A stretch of DNA of 64,000 nucleotides from NCBI GenBank assembly GCA_910587675.1, contig CAJUMU010000008.1, forward strand, positions 14,278 through 78,277. Direction: 5' to 3'. The translations under genes were made by a program, and so were the position numbers. Shown here piece after piece: positions 25,842 through 35,364 of this stretch. This DNA is from an uncultured Alistipes sp. Its GTDB lineage: Bacteria > Bacteroidota > Bacteroidia > Bacteroidales > Rikenellaceae. Position 1 is the stretch's first letter, and each line of letters begins with the position of its first letter. The notes under the pieces are model-generated. The model searched no databases. It had not been told where the DNA came from and was given only the letters and a program-made list of their open reading frames with translations.

Positions 25842-27780
25842 CGACCGTATAGTTTTTGTTCTCCACTCTGTCGTAATAGCTCTGTATGAGGGCTTTCAAC
25901 CGTCGCTCCACATCTTCGGCCGACACCTCGCCCGCGAGGTCGCGCTCGTGCTTAATGTCGTCGAGGGCGTATATGCCGCGCACCTCGCGCTCGTCGAAGC
26001 GTATCAGATAGCGGTCGGTGATCGCCTGAAACATGTTGTTGTCGTAATTGACCGCAAAGGGCGTGCCCGCGTATTCGTTGAAGATATCGCGGCCGAAGGC
26101 GAAGTAGGGCTCGCGGTTGCCGAGCAGGCCCAGCAGCGTGGGCATGATGTCAATCTGCGACACGGGCGTGCGATGCTCGCCGAAAAGCGAGCTCTCAGGC
26201 GCGTAGATGAATCCGAAGATGCGGTAGTCGTCGGGCGAGCGGCGGAACGCTTCGGAGAACTTCTCGCTCGACACATGGTCGGCCACGAAGACGAAGACCG
26301 TATTGCGGAACCACTCCTCGTCGCCGAAGCGGTCGAAGAATCGGCGGAACGCCTCGTCGACGTAGGCCACGCACTTGTGGTTGGCCGTGAGCCCCTCGGG
26401 GAGCCGCCCCGCGTAACGTTCGGGTATGACGAAGGGGTGGTGCGACGAGAGAGTGAACATCGTCGAGAAGAATGGCTGCCGCGCCTCTGAGAGCGTCTCG
26501 CCCATATATTGCATGAACTCCTCGTCCCAGATTCCCCAGTAGCCGTCGAAATCGCCCTTGCCGTGCGCCGCCTCGTAATCCTCGCGGCTGCGGAGGTCGT
26601 CGATGCCCACGGCCCGCGCGTATGCGCCGAAGCCCATCGAACCTCGGTCCGAGCCGCAGAAGAACATCGTTTTGTAACCCTTGTCTTTGAGTATGGCGGG
26701 GAGGGCGCGCGTGGTCCCCATCGATTGGGGCATCAGCACGAACGGCGTCTTGAACGACGGTATGGAGCTCCACACCGCGGGCAGGGCCTGAATCGACCGC
26801 TTGCCGTTGGCGTACATGCGGTGGAAGGTGTAGCTCTGCCGCATGAGCGAGTCGAGGAACGGGGTGTAGCCCTTTTGTTCCTTGTCGGCATAGAGGTCGG
26901 GGCACAGCAGGGCCGAATGCTCGGCCGAGAAGCTCTCCAAGACGAATATGACCACGTTGCGTCCCGTCAGCTCCGTGTCGCCCGCGTCGGCCGACGGACG
27001 GTGCTCGGGGGTGTAGATCGACCGCAGGGTTTCGTCGTCGAAATAGCGTTCGTAATGCAGCTTGCCGCCCGATCCCACGGTGCGCAGCACGCAGAACGGG
27101 TTGCTCAGGATCATGGTCGCCAACGAGTTGTCGGCCGTGTAGAGCGTGGCGTTCGACAGCGTGACGGGGCGCGTCATCTTGGTGAAGCCTCCGCGGATGC
27201 CGCCCACCGTGAGCGTCGCGGCGAGCAGCAGGACGGGGATGCCCGCCAAGTAGTACCACGCGCCCGCGAAGATAGGCTCGGGCTTTATGCGGCGGCCGTA
27301 TCCCCGGGCCAAGAGGGCTGTGAGGAGCGCGCCCGCCACTGCCAGATACCAGTTCTCGGCGGCGAACTTCACGATGAGCCTGAACGAGTTGTCGTTGTCG
27401 GCGAAGAGTATCTCGTCGGCCGTGAAACGCTTCTGCGCATAGCGGAAATATACCGCGTCGGCCAGATTGAGAGCCACGATGGCCGTGGAGTTGACGATCA
27501 TGTAGTACCAATACGTCATCGATTGCCACCAACGGCGTTCGCGAAGGTGCAGCGGCACGAGCGACAGCAGGATGAACGGCGCGTTGACATAGAGCACCGA
27601 TACGGTGTCGAACTTTAACGCCCCGCGCAGCAGGTCGATCAATACCCCCCCCCGCAGTTCCGCAGCTCCCAAGATCGGCAGATTGTATAGATAGAATACG
27701 GCGCGGCAAAGCGCGAGCGCAAGCCAAAGCAGCGCCAAGCGGCGCGCGAGCAGCGCGATATGCGTCCGCAGGATTCTCAT
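25807..27780 (-). CDS. LTA synthase-like membrane sulfatase/phosphotransferase
   Basis: A 657-residue inner-membrane protein with about five N-terminal helices (to about residue 200) and a periplasmic alkaline-phosphatase-fold domain. That domain opens with NVVIFVLESFSAEHSALL (about 270), whose Glu binds metal. The nucleophile segment ANGKRSIQALPAVWSSIP has Ser where LtaS and EptA use Thr. Further metal ligands are suggested by FFCGSDRGSMG and FVFVADHVSSEKF (DH). Enzymes of this group transfer glycerophosphate or phosphoethanolamine from phospholipids to polymers or lipid A. It overlaps rlmH upstream by 4 bp and the DUF2156-GNAT gene downstream by 35 bp. The donor and acceptor cannot be read from sequence. 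Confidence 0.88.
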   Translation of the reverse strand: MRILRTHIALLARRLALLWLALALCRAVFYLYNLPILGAAELRGGVLIDLLRGALKFDTVSVLYVNAPFILLSLVPLHLRERRWWQSMTYWYYMIVNSTAIVALNLADAVYFRYAQKRFTADEILFADNDNSFRLIVKFAAENWYLAVAGALLTALLARGYGRRIKPEPIFAGAWYYLAGIPVLLLAATLTVGGIRGGFTKMTRPVTLSNATLYTADNSLATMILSNPFCVLRTVGSGGKLHYERYFDDETLRSIYTPEHRPSADAGDTELTGRNVVIFVLESFSAEHSALLCPDLYADKEQKGYTPFLDSLMRQSYTFHRMYANGKRSIQALPAVWSSIPSFKTPFVLMPQSMGTTRALPAILKDKGYKTMFFCGSDRGSMGFGAYARAVGIDDLRSREDYEAAHGKGDFDGYWGIWDEEFMQYMGETLSEARQPFFSTMFTLSSHHPFVIPERYAGRLPEGLTANHKCVAYVDEAFRRFFDRFGDEEWFRNTVFVFVADHVSSEKFSEAFRRSPDDYRIFGFIYAPESSLFGEHRTPVSQIDIMPTLLGLLGNREPYFAFGRDIFNEYAGTPFAVNYDNNMFQAITDRYLIRFDEREVRGIYALDDIKHERDLAGEVSAEDVERRLKALIQSYYDRVENKNYTVDDSVQRDSVDG

Positions 27781-28250
27781 TCGTGGTGATAGGGTTCGTT
27801 ATTCAATATGGTGAATGCGCGGTAGAGCTGCTCGGCGAAGATGGCCCTCACGATCTGGTGCGAGAAGGTCATGCGCGAGAGCGACAGCTTCATGTCGGCG
27901 CGGGCGTATACCGCGTCCGAGAAGCCGTAAGGGCCTCCGATTACCATCACAAGCCGTTTCACGCCGCTCGACATGCGTTTCTGCATCCACGCCGCGAACT
28001 CGGGCGAGGTGTATTCCGCGCCGCGCTCGTCCATCAGGGCGAGGCAGTCGCCGTCGCCCACGCCGCGCAGGATGGCTTCGCCCTCCAGCTGTTTCTGTCG
28101 GTTCGGGGCCATGTTGCGGGTGTTGCGCACGTCGGCCAGAGTGGTCACCGTGAAGCGGCAATAGCGGTTGATGCGCTTGGCGTACATGGCCAAAAGGCTC
28201 TCCACCTCCTCCGAATCGGTCTTGCCGACCATTATGAGATCGATGTTCAT
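27777..28250 (-). CDS. rlmH: 23S rRNA pseudouridine-1915 N3-methyltransferase RlmH
   Basis: A 157-residue SPOUT methyltransferase of the usual RlmH/YbeA size. The trefoil-knot motifs are present: LALMDERGAEYTSPEFA (about 90-106), VMVIGGPYGFSDAVY (about 121-135) and the C-terminal LSRMTFSHQIVRAIFAEQLYRA. It methylates N3 of pseudouridine 1915 in helix 69 of 23S rRNA. It sits inside an operon of unrelated envelope and carbohydrate genes, 19 bp after the GH2-like gene, and its stop overlaps the LTA-synthase-like start (ATGA). Confidence 0.97.
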   Translation of the reverse strand: MNIDLIMVGKTDSEEVESLLAMYAKRINRYCRFTVTTLADVRNTRNMAPNRQKQLEGEAILRGVGDGDCLALMDERGAEYTSPEFAAWMQKRMSSGVKRLVMVIGGPYGFSDAVYARADMKLSLSRMTFSHQIVRAIFAEQLYRAFTILNNEPYHHE

Positions 28251-28269
28251 GCGTGTGCGTCGCGTGGGG

Positions 28270-29577
28270 TTACAGATCGGTGTTCCACTCGCCCTCGGCG
28301 CCCTCGTAAAACACGGGACGCTCCTTTTCCACCGACTTGAGCCATTCGTAAGCCTTGTACATGCAATAGCCGTTGCCCGAGTCGGCGCCGCCCAGCGCGA
28401 AGCCTATCACGCACGAGTGGTTGCGCGAACGGTAGTACATCGACTTTACGCGCGTCAGGTACTCCTCGACCAGCGCGGGGTCGTTGGCGGGGGTGCCTCC
28501 CACCGAACGGATGTTGCTGTTGGTGGGCGAGTTGATGTTGGCGCGGTCGATGACGAACATGCCCGCCTTGTCGCACATGTCGTAAAACCACTTGGGCTGG
28601 GGATAGTCGGGGCAGAGGGTGTTGTAGCCGCGCAGCTTCAGCTGCTCGATCGCCACGAAAGTCTTGTGGCGGTCCTCCGAGGCGTTGAAATGCTCCTTTT
28701 TCTGCACGTGCAGTATGTTGTCGAAACGGTAGAACCTGCCGTCGCGGTACTCCGTCTTGCCGAAACCCACTTTGAGCGGGATGTACTCCCACAGCATGCC
28801 GTTGCGCTTGACGTATATCATCACGTCGTAAAGCGGCGGCTGTCCGTCGCCCCATTTGAAGTCGTATGCGTGGTAGATGTCGGGGTTGAAGCGCAGCGTG
28901 TCCGTCGAGCGGCCCTCGACCTCCAGCTCGTTCACGCTGTACTCCATGAGTTTGCCCTTGGGGTTGTAGATGTCGAAGCCCACCTGTATGGTCTCCTTGA
29001 AATTGAAGTCGTTGGCGACCACTACGTCCAGCTCGAGCTTGGCGTATTGACGCGTGCTGTCGGGCACCAGCGCGATGTCGAAGTCGCGCACCGCCAGACG
29101 ACGCTGCACGAAGATGTAACTGTTCTCGAACTGCTCGAAAGCGGGCTGGAACACGTTTTCGTGCAGTTGAGGCGTGCGGCTCGGACGTACGCCCACCATG
29201 ATCTCGTTCACGCCCTGACGCATGTAGGGCGAGATGAGGAAATCGGCGGGGGTGTAGGGGTCGTCGACCTCGGCGACGGCTTCGTTGTTGATGAACAGCG
29301 TGAAGGCCATGCCCGCGTTCTCGATGTGGAAGAAGATGTTGTAGTCGTTCATCGTCGCGTCGATCTCCACCTTCTGCACGAAGCGCGCCTCGCCGCCCGC
29401 GACGGCTATGCGTCGGGGAGTGAAGGCCATGTATCCCGCCGTGGCGTCGCGCTTGTCGGCCGCGGCGTCCTCGCGTTTGTCGTATGTCAGAAATTCCGAA
29501 CGCCACACGCGCGGCCCCTGTGCGTCGGCCGCCAATGTGGCGAGCAGGGCTGCCCCCGCAAGAATCAGTCGTCTCAT
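28270..29577 (-). CDS. Short GH2-like secreted protein with lost acid/base motif
   Basis: A 435-residue protein with signal peptide (LILAGAALLATLAADAQ). The order is GH2-like: a jelly-roll sugar-binding domain (about 60-180), an Ig-like domain (about 180-290) and the first half of a TIM barrel (about 300-435, with HFNASEDRHKTF and NTLCPDYPQPKWFYDMCDKAGMFV). Where GH2 enzymes have S-L-G-N-E before SGNG, this protein reads FALGGADSGNG, so the acid/base Glu is missing. It then ends at VFYEGAEGEWNTDL, before the nucleophile half of the barrel. It is probably a non-catalytic carbohydrate-binding relative, or a natural truncation; the frame is open and uninterrupted. It leads the operon with rlmH, the LTA-synthase-like gene and DUF2156-GNAT. 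Confidence 0.8.
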   Translation of the reverse strand: MRRLILAGAALLATLAADAQGPRVWRSEFLTYDKREDAAADKRDATAGYMAFTPRRIAVAGGEARFVQKVEIDATMNDYNIFFHIENAGMAFTLFINNEAVAEVDDPYTPADFLISPYMRQGVNEIMVGVRPSRTPQLHENVFQPAFEQFENSYIFVQRRLAVRDFDIALVPDSTRQYAKLELDVVVANDFNFKETIQVGFDIYNPKGKLMEYSVNELEVEGRSTDTLRFNPDIYHAYDFKWGDGQPPLYDVMIYVKRNGMLWEYIPLKVGFGKTEYRDGRFYRFDNILHVQKKEHFNASEDRHKTFVAIEQLKLRGYNTLCPDYPQPKWFYDMCDKAGMFVIDRANINSPTNSNIRSVGGTPANDPALVEEYLTRVKSMYYRSRNHSCVIGFALGGADSGNGYCMYKAYEWLKSVEKERPVFYEGAEGEWNTDL

Positions 29578-29676
29578 AAGAGCGTATCTTAAGTTTTAGT
29601 CGTCTCTTTTATCGATATCGGCAGTTAGCCGCCGCCCCGCGGCCGCCCGCGGCTGTGCGTCGCGCCGTACCGTTTG

Positions 29677-29707
29677 CAAAGGTACTTTTTTTTTGACAAA
29701 TAGCAAA
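29677..29707 (-). promoter_or_regulatory. Promoter of GH2-like/rlmH operon
   Basis: On the minus strand TTTG (29707-29704) and TACCTTTG (29684-29677) are spaced by 19 nt. They interleave with the oppositely directed asnS promoter. Confidence 0.6.
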
Positions 29708-29723
29708 TTATTGCATACCTTTG
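29692..29723 (+). promoter_or_regulatory. Promoter of asnS
   Basis: TTTG (29692-29695) and TACCTTTG (29716-29723) with a 20-nt spacer match the Bacteroidetes consensus, 78 bp before the asnS ATG. Confidence 0.65.
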
Positions 29724-29801
29724 TGGTTTGATAGCGGCGGCGGGCGTCGAGGGCGCCGAAGGGCCGCTAAGGTTAATTTTTGACGAAAGAAAGGACTTGA
29801 C

Positions 29802-31190
<1,389 letters not shown>

Positions 31191-31252
31191 CGCTACGGCA
31201 AGAACAGTCGTTCGTTCCGACCTCTTTGTAATCGGAGCGCGGCGACCGAAGT

Positions 31253-31268
31253 CCCCTCCGAGGAGGGG
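31253..31268. other. Perfect GC hairpin after asnS
   Basis: CCCCTCCGAGGAGGGG is fully self-complementary and lies about 60 bp after the asnS stop. There is no T tract, so termination is uncertain. Confidence 0.5.
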
Positions 31269-31378
31269 ATTCAGGGGAGGGTCGGACTTGTAAATGCGGC
31301 CGCGGGCCGCAAGCGACGTCCGTCGGATTTGGTTTTATGGCATCGTGACGCCGGTACATTGAAAATAAATTGCTTGAT

Positions 31379-32149
31379 ATGAAGAGACTGATATTGTTCG
31401 TACTGCTCGCATGCCTCGCGGGAGGGGGAGAGGCCTCCGCCCGTCGGCGCGCGTCGAGAACGTGCAACCTCGTATTCATCGGCAACAGCATTACCGAAGG
31501 GGTGCTCCACGCCGACAAGGCGAAGACCGCCCCTCCGGTGTTCGCGGCCGAATACGCGGGCCGTATGCTCGGCGCCGACGTCAACTACCGCAACTGCGGC
31601 CGCTCGGGAGCCACGACAGTCGATTTCCTGCCTGCGCGCGAAGCCGATTTCAAGCGCGTGGAACGGGCCGTCGGCGAATTGCAGGCCATCAGTTACGAAC
31701 CCATCGTCTTTTCGATCATGCTCGGCACCAACGACTCGGCTTCGTCGGGTCCGCTCGGCGCGCCCGTGTCGAACGAGGATTACAAACGCAATCTGCTGAC
31801 CATCATAGGGCGTCTGCGCGAAATGTGTCCCGACGCGATCTTCGTGCTACAGCGTCCCATCTGGTACAGCCCCAACACCTACAACGGGGCCATGTATCTG
31901 GTGGCGGGGCAGAAGCGCCTGCTGGGCTATGCCAACGTGCTGATCGACTTGGTCGACAACAACGACGACATATATCTGGGCGATTTCAAGAGTTTCGAAT
32001 ATTTCCGCGCTAACTATCGCAAACTCTGTTTCCCCGAGAACGGCAACGCGGGAGTGTTCTACCTGCATCCCAACGAGGAGGGCGCGCGCAAGCTTGCCAA
32101 ACGCTGGGCGCGCGCGATAGTCCGCGCCGTGGAGGCGCGCAACCGTTGA
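31379..32149 (+). CDS. Secreted SGNH/GDSL-type hydrolase
   Basis: ATG 31379 gives 256 residues with a signal peptide (LILFVLLACLAGGGEASA); a TTG three codons upstream is less likely. The SGNH blocks are visible: block I FIGNSITEG with nucleophile Ser (about 33-41), Gly of block II in NCGRSGATT, Asn of block III in IMLGTNDSA (about 117-125), and block V LHPNEEGA with the catalytic His near 230. The Asp usually three residues before that His is not evident (VFYLHP), which may alter the triad. It is probably a periplasmic esterase or carbohydrate deacetylase. A 173-bp GC-rich gap without visible features separates it from rpoN. Confidence 0.85.
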   Translation: MKRLILFVLLACLAGGGEASARRRASRTCNLVFIGNSITEGVLHADKAKTAPPVFAAEYAGRMLGADVNYRNCGRSGATTVDFLPAREADFKRVERAVGELQAISYEPIVFSIMLGTNDSASSGPLGAPVSNEDYKRNLLTIIGRLREMCPDAIFVLQRPIWYSPNTYNGAMYLVAGQKRLLGYANVLIDLVDNNDDIYLGDFKSFEYFRANYRKLCFPENGNAGVFYLHPNEEGARKLAKRWARAIVRAVEARNR

Positions 32150-32322
32150 CGCGCGGCCGCCGGCCCGATCCGAGCCGTCACGTCGGTTCGATATCCGAGG
32201 CGATGCCCGAGGCGGTCGGCCGCCCCTTGCCCGATACGACGTCCGTACGAGGCGGATCGACGTTCGGCCCCCGAAGAGACCTGTCGAATGTGGAAGTGTA
32301 TAACAGCTAAAAATGTAACGCA

Positions 32323-33741
32323 ATGGCTATTTCACAACGTCAGATTCAGAAACTGCAACAGACTCTCTCTCCGCAGCAGATACAGATGATAAAGCTGCTG
32401 GAGCTGCCCACGATGCAGCTCGAACAGCGCGTGAAGCAGGAGATCGAGGAGAACATCGTGCTCGAAGAGGAGGAGAACGCATCCGACGACGAGGAGGCGC
32501 AGAAGATATCGGTCGACGACTATATCCGCGACGACGACACCCCGAGTTACAAGAGCCGCATAAACAACTTTTCGAAAGACGACAAGCAGCGTCCCGTGAA
32601 CATAACCGAGGGCCGTTCGATGCAGGAGTATCTCGCCGAGCAGTTGCGTTACCGCAACCTCTCGGATCGCGACATGCGCATCGCCGAGTTTCTGGTGGGC
32701 AGCATCGACGAGGACGGTTATCTGCGCCGCGATCTGGATTCTATATCGGACGACATAGCCTTTTCGCTCGGCATAGAGGTCGCGCCCGACGAGTTGGAGC
32801 GCGTGCTTGGCATAATCCATCAACTGGAACCCGCGGGAATCGGCGCTCGCAATCTTCAGGAGTGTCTGCTGTTGCAGATGAGGCTGCGACGCATGGACTC
32901 GCCCGCGAAGAGGCTGGCCCGCAAGATCGTGACCTCCTATTTCGAGGAGTTCGTCAAGAAGCATTACGAGAAACTCATGTCGCGCCTCGGCGTCGGCGAG
33001 GAGGAGTTCCGCGACGCTATCGAGGAGATCCGCCACCTCTCGCCCAAGCCCGGGAACCTCTATTCGGAGGGGGGTATGGATACCACTCCTTATATAATTC
33101 CCGACTTTCGGATCGACTACCACGACGGGCAGTTCGAGCTTTCGCTCAACTCCTACAATATCCCCGAGGTGAAGATCAACCGCCGCTACATGGAGATGAT
33201 CCGCGACATGGTGACCTCGAACGGCATCGTGGCGGAGAAGAACCGCGAGGCTATACAGTTCGTGAAGAGCAAGATCGACTCGGCCAAGTGGTTCATCTCG
33301 GCCATTAAGCAGCGTCACGACACGCTGATGCGCACCATGCAGGAGATACTGAACTTCCAGAAGGAGTATTTCAAGGACGGCGACAAGAGCAAGCTGCGCC
33401 CCATGATCCTGAAGGACATCGCCGACCGCACGGGGTTGGACGTTTCGACCATATCGCGCGTGGTGAACAGCAAGTACGCGCAGACGCATTTCGGAATCAT
33501 ACTCCTCAAGTCGCTCTTTTCGGAGGCCATGCAGACCGAGAGCGGCGAGATAGTGTCGAGTTACGAGATCAAGAACCTGCTCCAGACCTGCATCGACGAG
33601 GAGGACAAGCGGCACCCGCTCACCGACGAGACGTTGATGAACATTCTCAACGCCAAGGGTTACTGCATCGCGCGCCGCACCGTGGCGAAGTATCGCGAGA
33701 TGCTCGATATCCCCGTGGCGCGACTGCGCAAGCAGATATGA
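32323..33741 (+). CDS. rpoN: RNA polymerase sigma-54 factor
   Basis: A 472-residue sigma-54. The N-terminal activator-interacting region has LSPQQIQMIKLLELPTMQLEQRV, rich in Leu and Gln. An acidic linker (LEEEENASDDEEAQ) leads to the core-binding domain. The C-terminal RpoN box reads ARRTVAKYRE (about 452-461). The helix-turn-helix region (LDVSTISRVVNSKYAQT, about 370-386) for -12 recognition is present. Sigma-54 needs an AAA+ enhancer-binding protein; none is encoded in this window. A strong bidirectional terminator follows 16 bp after the stop. Confidence 0.98.
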   Translation: MAISQRQIQKLQQTLSPQQIQMIKLLELPTMQLEQRVKQEIEENIVLEEEENASDDEEAQKISVDDYIRDDDTPSYKSRINNFSKDDKQRPVNITEGRSMQEYLAEQLRYRNLSDRDMRIAEFLVGSIDEDGYLRRDLDSISDDIAFSLGIEVAPDELERVLGIIHQLEPAGIGARNLQECLLLQMRLRRMDSPAKRLARKIVTSYFEEFVKKHYEKLMSRLGVGEEEFRDAIEEIRHLSPKPGNLYSEGGMDTTPYIIPDFRIDYHDGQFELSLNSYNIPEVKINRRYMEMIRDMVTSNGIVAEKNREAIQFVKSKIDSAKWFISAIKQRHDTLMRTMQEILNFQKEYFKDGDKSKLRPMILKDIADRTGLDVSTISRVVNSKYAQTHFGIILLKSLFSEAMQTESGEIVSSYEIKNLLQTCIDEEDKRHPLTDETLMNILNAKGYCIARRTVAKYREMLDIPVARLRKQI

Positions 33742-33756
33742 CGCCCGGCGGAGACG

Positions 33757-33794
33757 AAAAATATCCGACCTTTTTCAAGGTCGGATATTTTTTT
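33757..33794 (+). terminator. Terminator after rpoN
   Basis: A 14-base stem around CCGACCTT-TTTC-AAGGTCGG is flanked by A residues on the left and seven T residues on the right, so it may work in both directions. Confidence 0.85.
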
Positions 33795-33831
33795 GCAGTA
33801 TCGCGTGGCCGGTTTTCGTTCGATATTTCGA

Positions 33832-33924
33832 CATCGCATCGCGATGTCTGCAGTTCGCCGCCGCCCCACGCGGCGGACTGCAACTCGCCGAGGCTCGTGC
33901 ACTCCTGCCGCCGACGGCGAACAG
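33832..33924 (+). repeat. Composite intergenic repeat, copy A
   Basis: It starts with the hairpin CATCGC-ATC-GCGATG, then a module bounded by GCAGTTCGCCG and CGGCGAACAGC that contains CCGCCGC-CCCA-CGCGGCGG. It shares most of its length with copies at 38525-38616 and, inverted, 63528-63620. It ends 7 bp from the stop of the flavodiiron gene. Confidence 0.8.
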
Positions 33925-33930
33925 CTTCGA

Positions 33931-35097
33931 CTAACCCACCAGCGCATCCGCCAGCTCGGCGAACTTGGCTTCGGTGTCGGCGTTCATTGCCGAACGGATC
34001 GTAACGACGGGCTCCGCTATGCGCACATCCTTCATAGCCTCTAATTTTTCGCGCATGACGCGCGCCGCGACGGGCGCCCACGTGCCGTTCTCGACCAAAG
34101 CCACGGTGCGACGCTGGTAGTTTTTGCTCTTCAGGCGGCAGAGGAACGTCTCCATCGCGGGGAACAATCCTCCGTCGTAGGTGGCGCAGGCGAGCACCAT
34201 GCGGTCGTAACGGAAAGCGTCCTCCACGGCCTCGGCCATGTCGTCGCGCGCGAGGTCGCATACCGAAACCTTCTCCGCGCCCTTCTCGCGCAGGATCTCG
34301 GCCAGTCGGCGAGCCGCGGCGGCGGTGTTGCCGTGTATCGAGCCGAAGGCGATGAATATGCCCTTGTCCTCGGGCTCATAGCTGCTCCACGTGTCGTATT
34401 TGCCGATGTAGTAGCCCAAATTCTCCTTGAGTATCGGGCCGTGCAGCGGGCAGATGGTCGCTATGTCGAGCGCGGCGGCCTTTTTGAGCAACGCCTGCAC
34501 GTTCGCGCCGTACTTGCCCACGATGTTGAAGTAGTAGCGGCGAGCCTCGCAAGCCCAGTCCTCGTCGGTGTCGAGCGCGCCGAACTTGCCGAAGCCGTCG
34601 GCCGAGAAGAGAACCTTTTCGCTCTGCTCGTAAGCCACCATCACCTCGGGCCAGTGCACCATCGGAGCCATGACGAATTGCAGCGTATGGGTGCCGAGCG
34701 GGAGGGTGTCGCCCTCGCATACCACCACGCGGCGGTCGGCGTAATCGCTGCCGAAGAACTGCGCCGTCATGGCGAAAGTCTTGGCGTTGCCCACGATCTT
34801 CATCGCGGGGTAGCGGTTCATGGCCTCGGCGATGATCGACGCATGGTCGGCCTCCATATGCAGCGTGACGAGGTAGTCTGGCGTGCGGCCGTCCAGAGCC
34901 GTTTCGAGGTTGCGCAACCACTCGTCGCCCTTGCGGCGGTCGACGGTGTCCATTACGGCGATCTTGTCGTCGAGAATGAGGTACGAGTTGTACGATATGC
35001 CGTTGGGCACGACGTACTGGCTCTCGAACAGGTCGATGTCGCGGTCGTCGACTCCTATGTATTTGATCGAATCGGAGATCGTTATATTATTTGCCAT
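33931..35097 (-). CDS. Flavodiiron protein (FprA type)
   Basis: ATG 35097 gives 388 residues, the usual two-domain size; a longer frame would run through the -7 box at 35134-35127. The N-terminal metallo-beta-lactamase domain keeps the diiron ligands: H-x-E-x-D-H in LHMEADHAS (about 80-88), H in MVHWPE, D in SADGFGKFG and H in PLHGP. The C-terminal flavodoxin domain has the FMN phosphate loop GSIHGNTAAAA near 263. These enzymes reduce O2 to water or NO to N2O in anaerobes, taking electrons from rubredoxin or reduced flavin. No rubredoxin gene is adjacent. Confidence 0.95.
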   Translation of the reverse strand: MANNITISDSIKYIGVDDRDIDLFESQYVVPNGISYNSYLILDDKIAVMDTVDRRKGDEWLRNLETALDGRTPDYLVTLHMEADHASIIAEAMNRYPAMKIVGNAKTFAMTAQFFGSDYADRRVVVCEGDTLPLGTHTLQFVMAPMVHWPEVMVAYEQSEKVLFSADGFGKFGALDTDEDWACEARRYYFNIVGKYGANVQALLKKAAALDIATICPLHGPILKENLGYYIGKYDTWSSYEPEDKGIFIAFGSIHGNTAAAARRLAEILREKGAEKVSVCDLARDDMAEAVEDAFRYDRMVLACATYDGGLFPAMETFLCRLKSKNYQRRTVALVENGTWAPVAARVMREKLEAMKDVRIAEPVVTIRSAMNADTEAKFAELADALVG

Positions 35098-35126
35098 AGT
35101 CGTATAGTTTTTTTGTTTTCCGATGA

Positions 35127-35134
35127 CAAATATA
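35127..35134 (-). promoter_or_regulatory. -7 box for flavodiiron gene
   Basis: TATATTTG on the minus strand, 29 bp before the ATG at 35097; it rules out longer starts. Confidence 0.5.
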
Positions 35135-35325
35135 GTGCTTATTCGGTTAACGTACAGCATGCAACGGGGAATTTTTGCGTCCGTCGGCCGCAACTGCCTT
35201 TCCGACAGTACTCGGCGCGCATTATATATATAAGTGTAACACTATTTTTCAATCGCAATATATGTGCGACAAAAAAAAATGCGAAAAATTTACTACTTTG
35301 TGTTGCATAATAGCAAAAGAGCGTT

Positions 35326-35333
35326 TATATTTG
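35326..35333 (+). promoter_or_regulatory. -7 box that fixes the start of the barrel gene
   Basis: TATATTTG ends 4 bp before a GTG at 35338, so transcription must begin at or after that codon and the ATG at 35365 is the likely start. Confidence 0.55.
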
Positions 35334-35364
35334 CGTCGTGAAAATAGAAACAAACATCAGCGAT

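Noticed and set aside
35098..35193. Longer N-terminus for the flavodiiron protein
   Set aside because: It would run through the -7 box at 35134-35127 and has no homology to the family.
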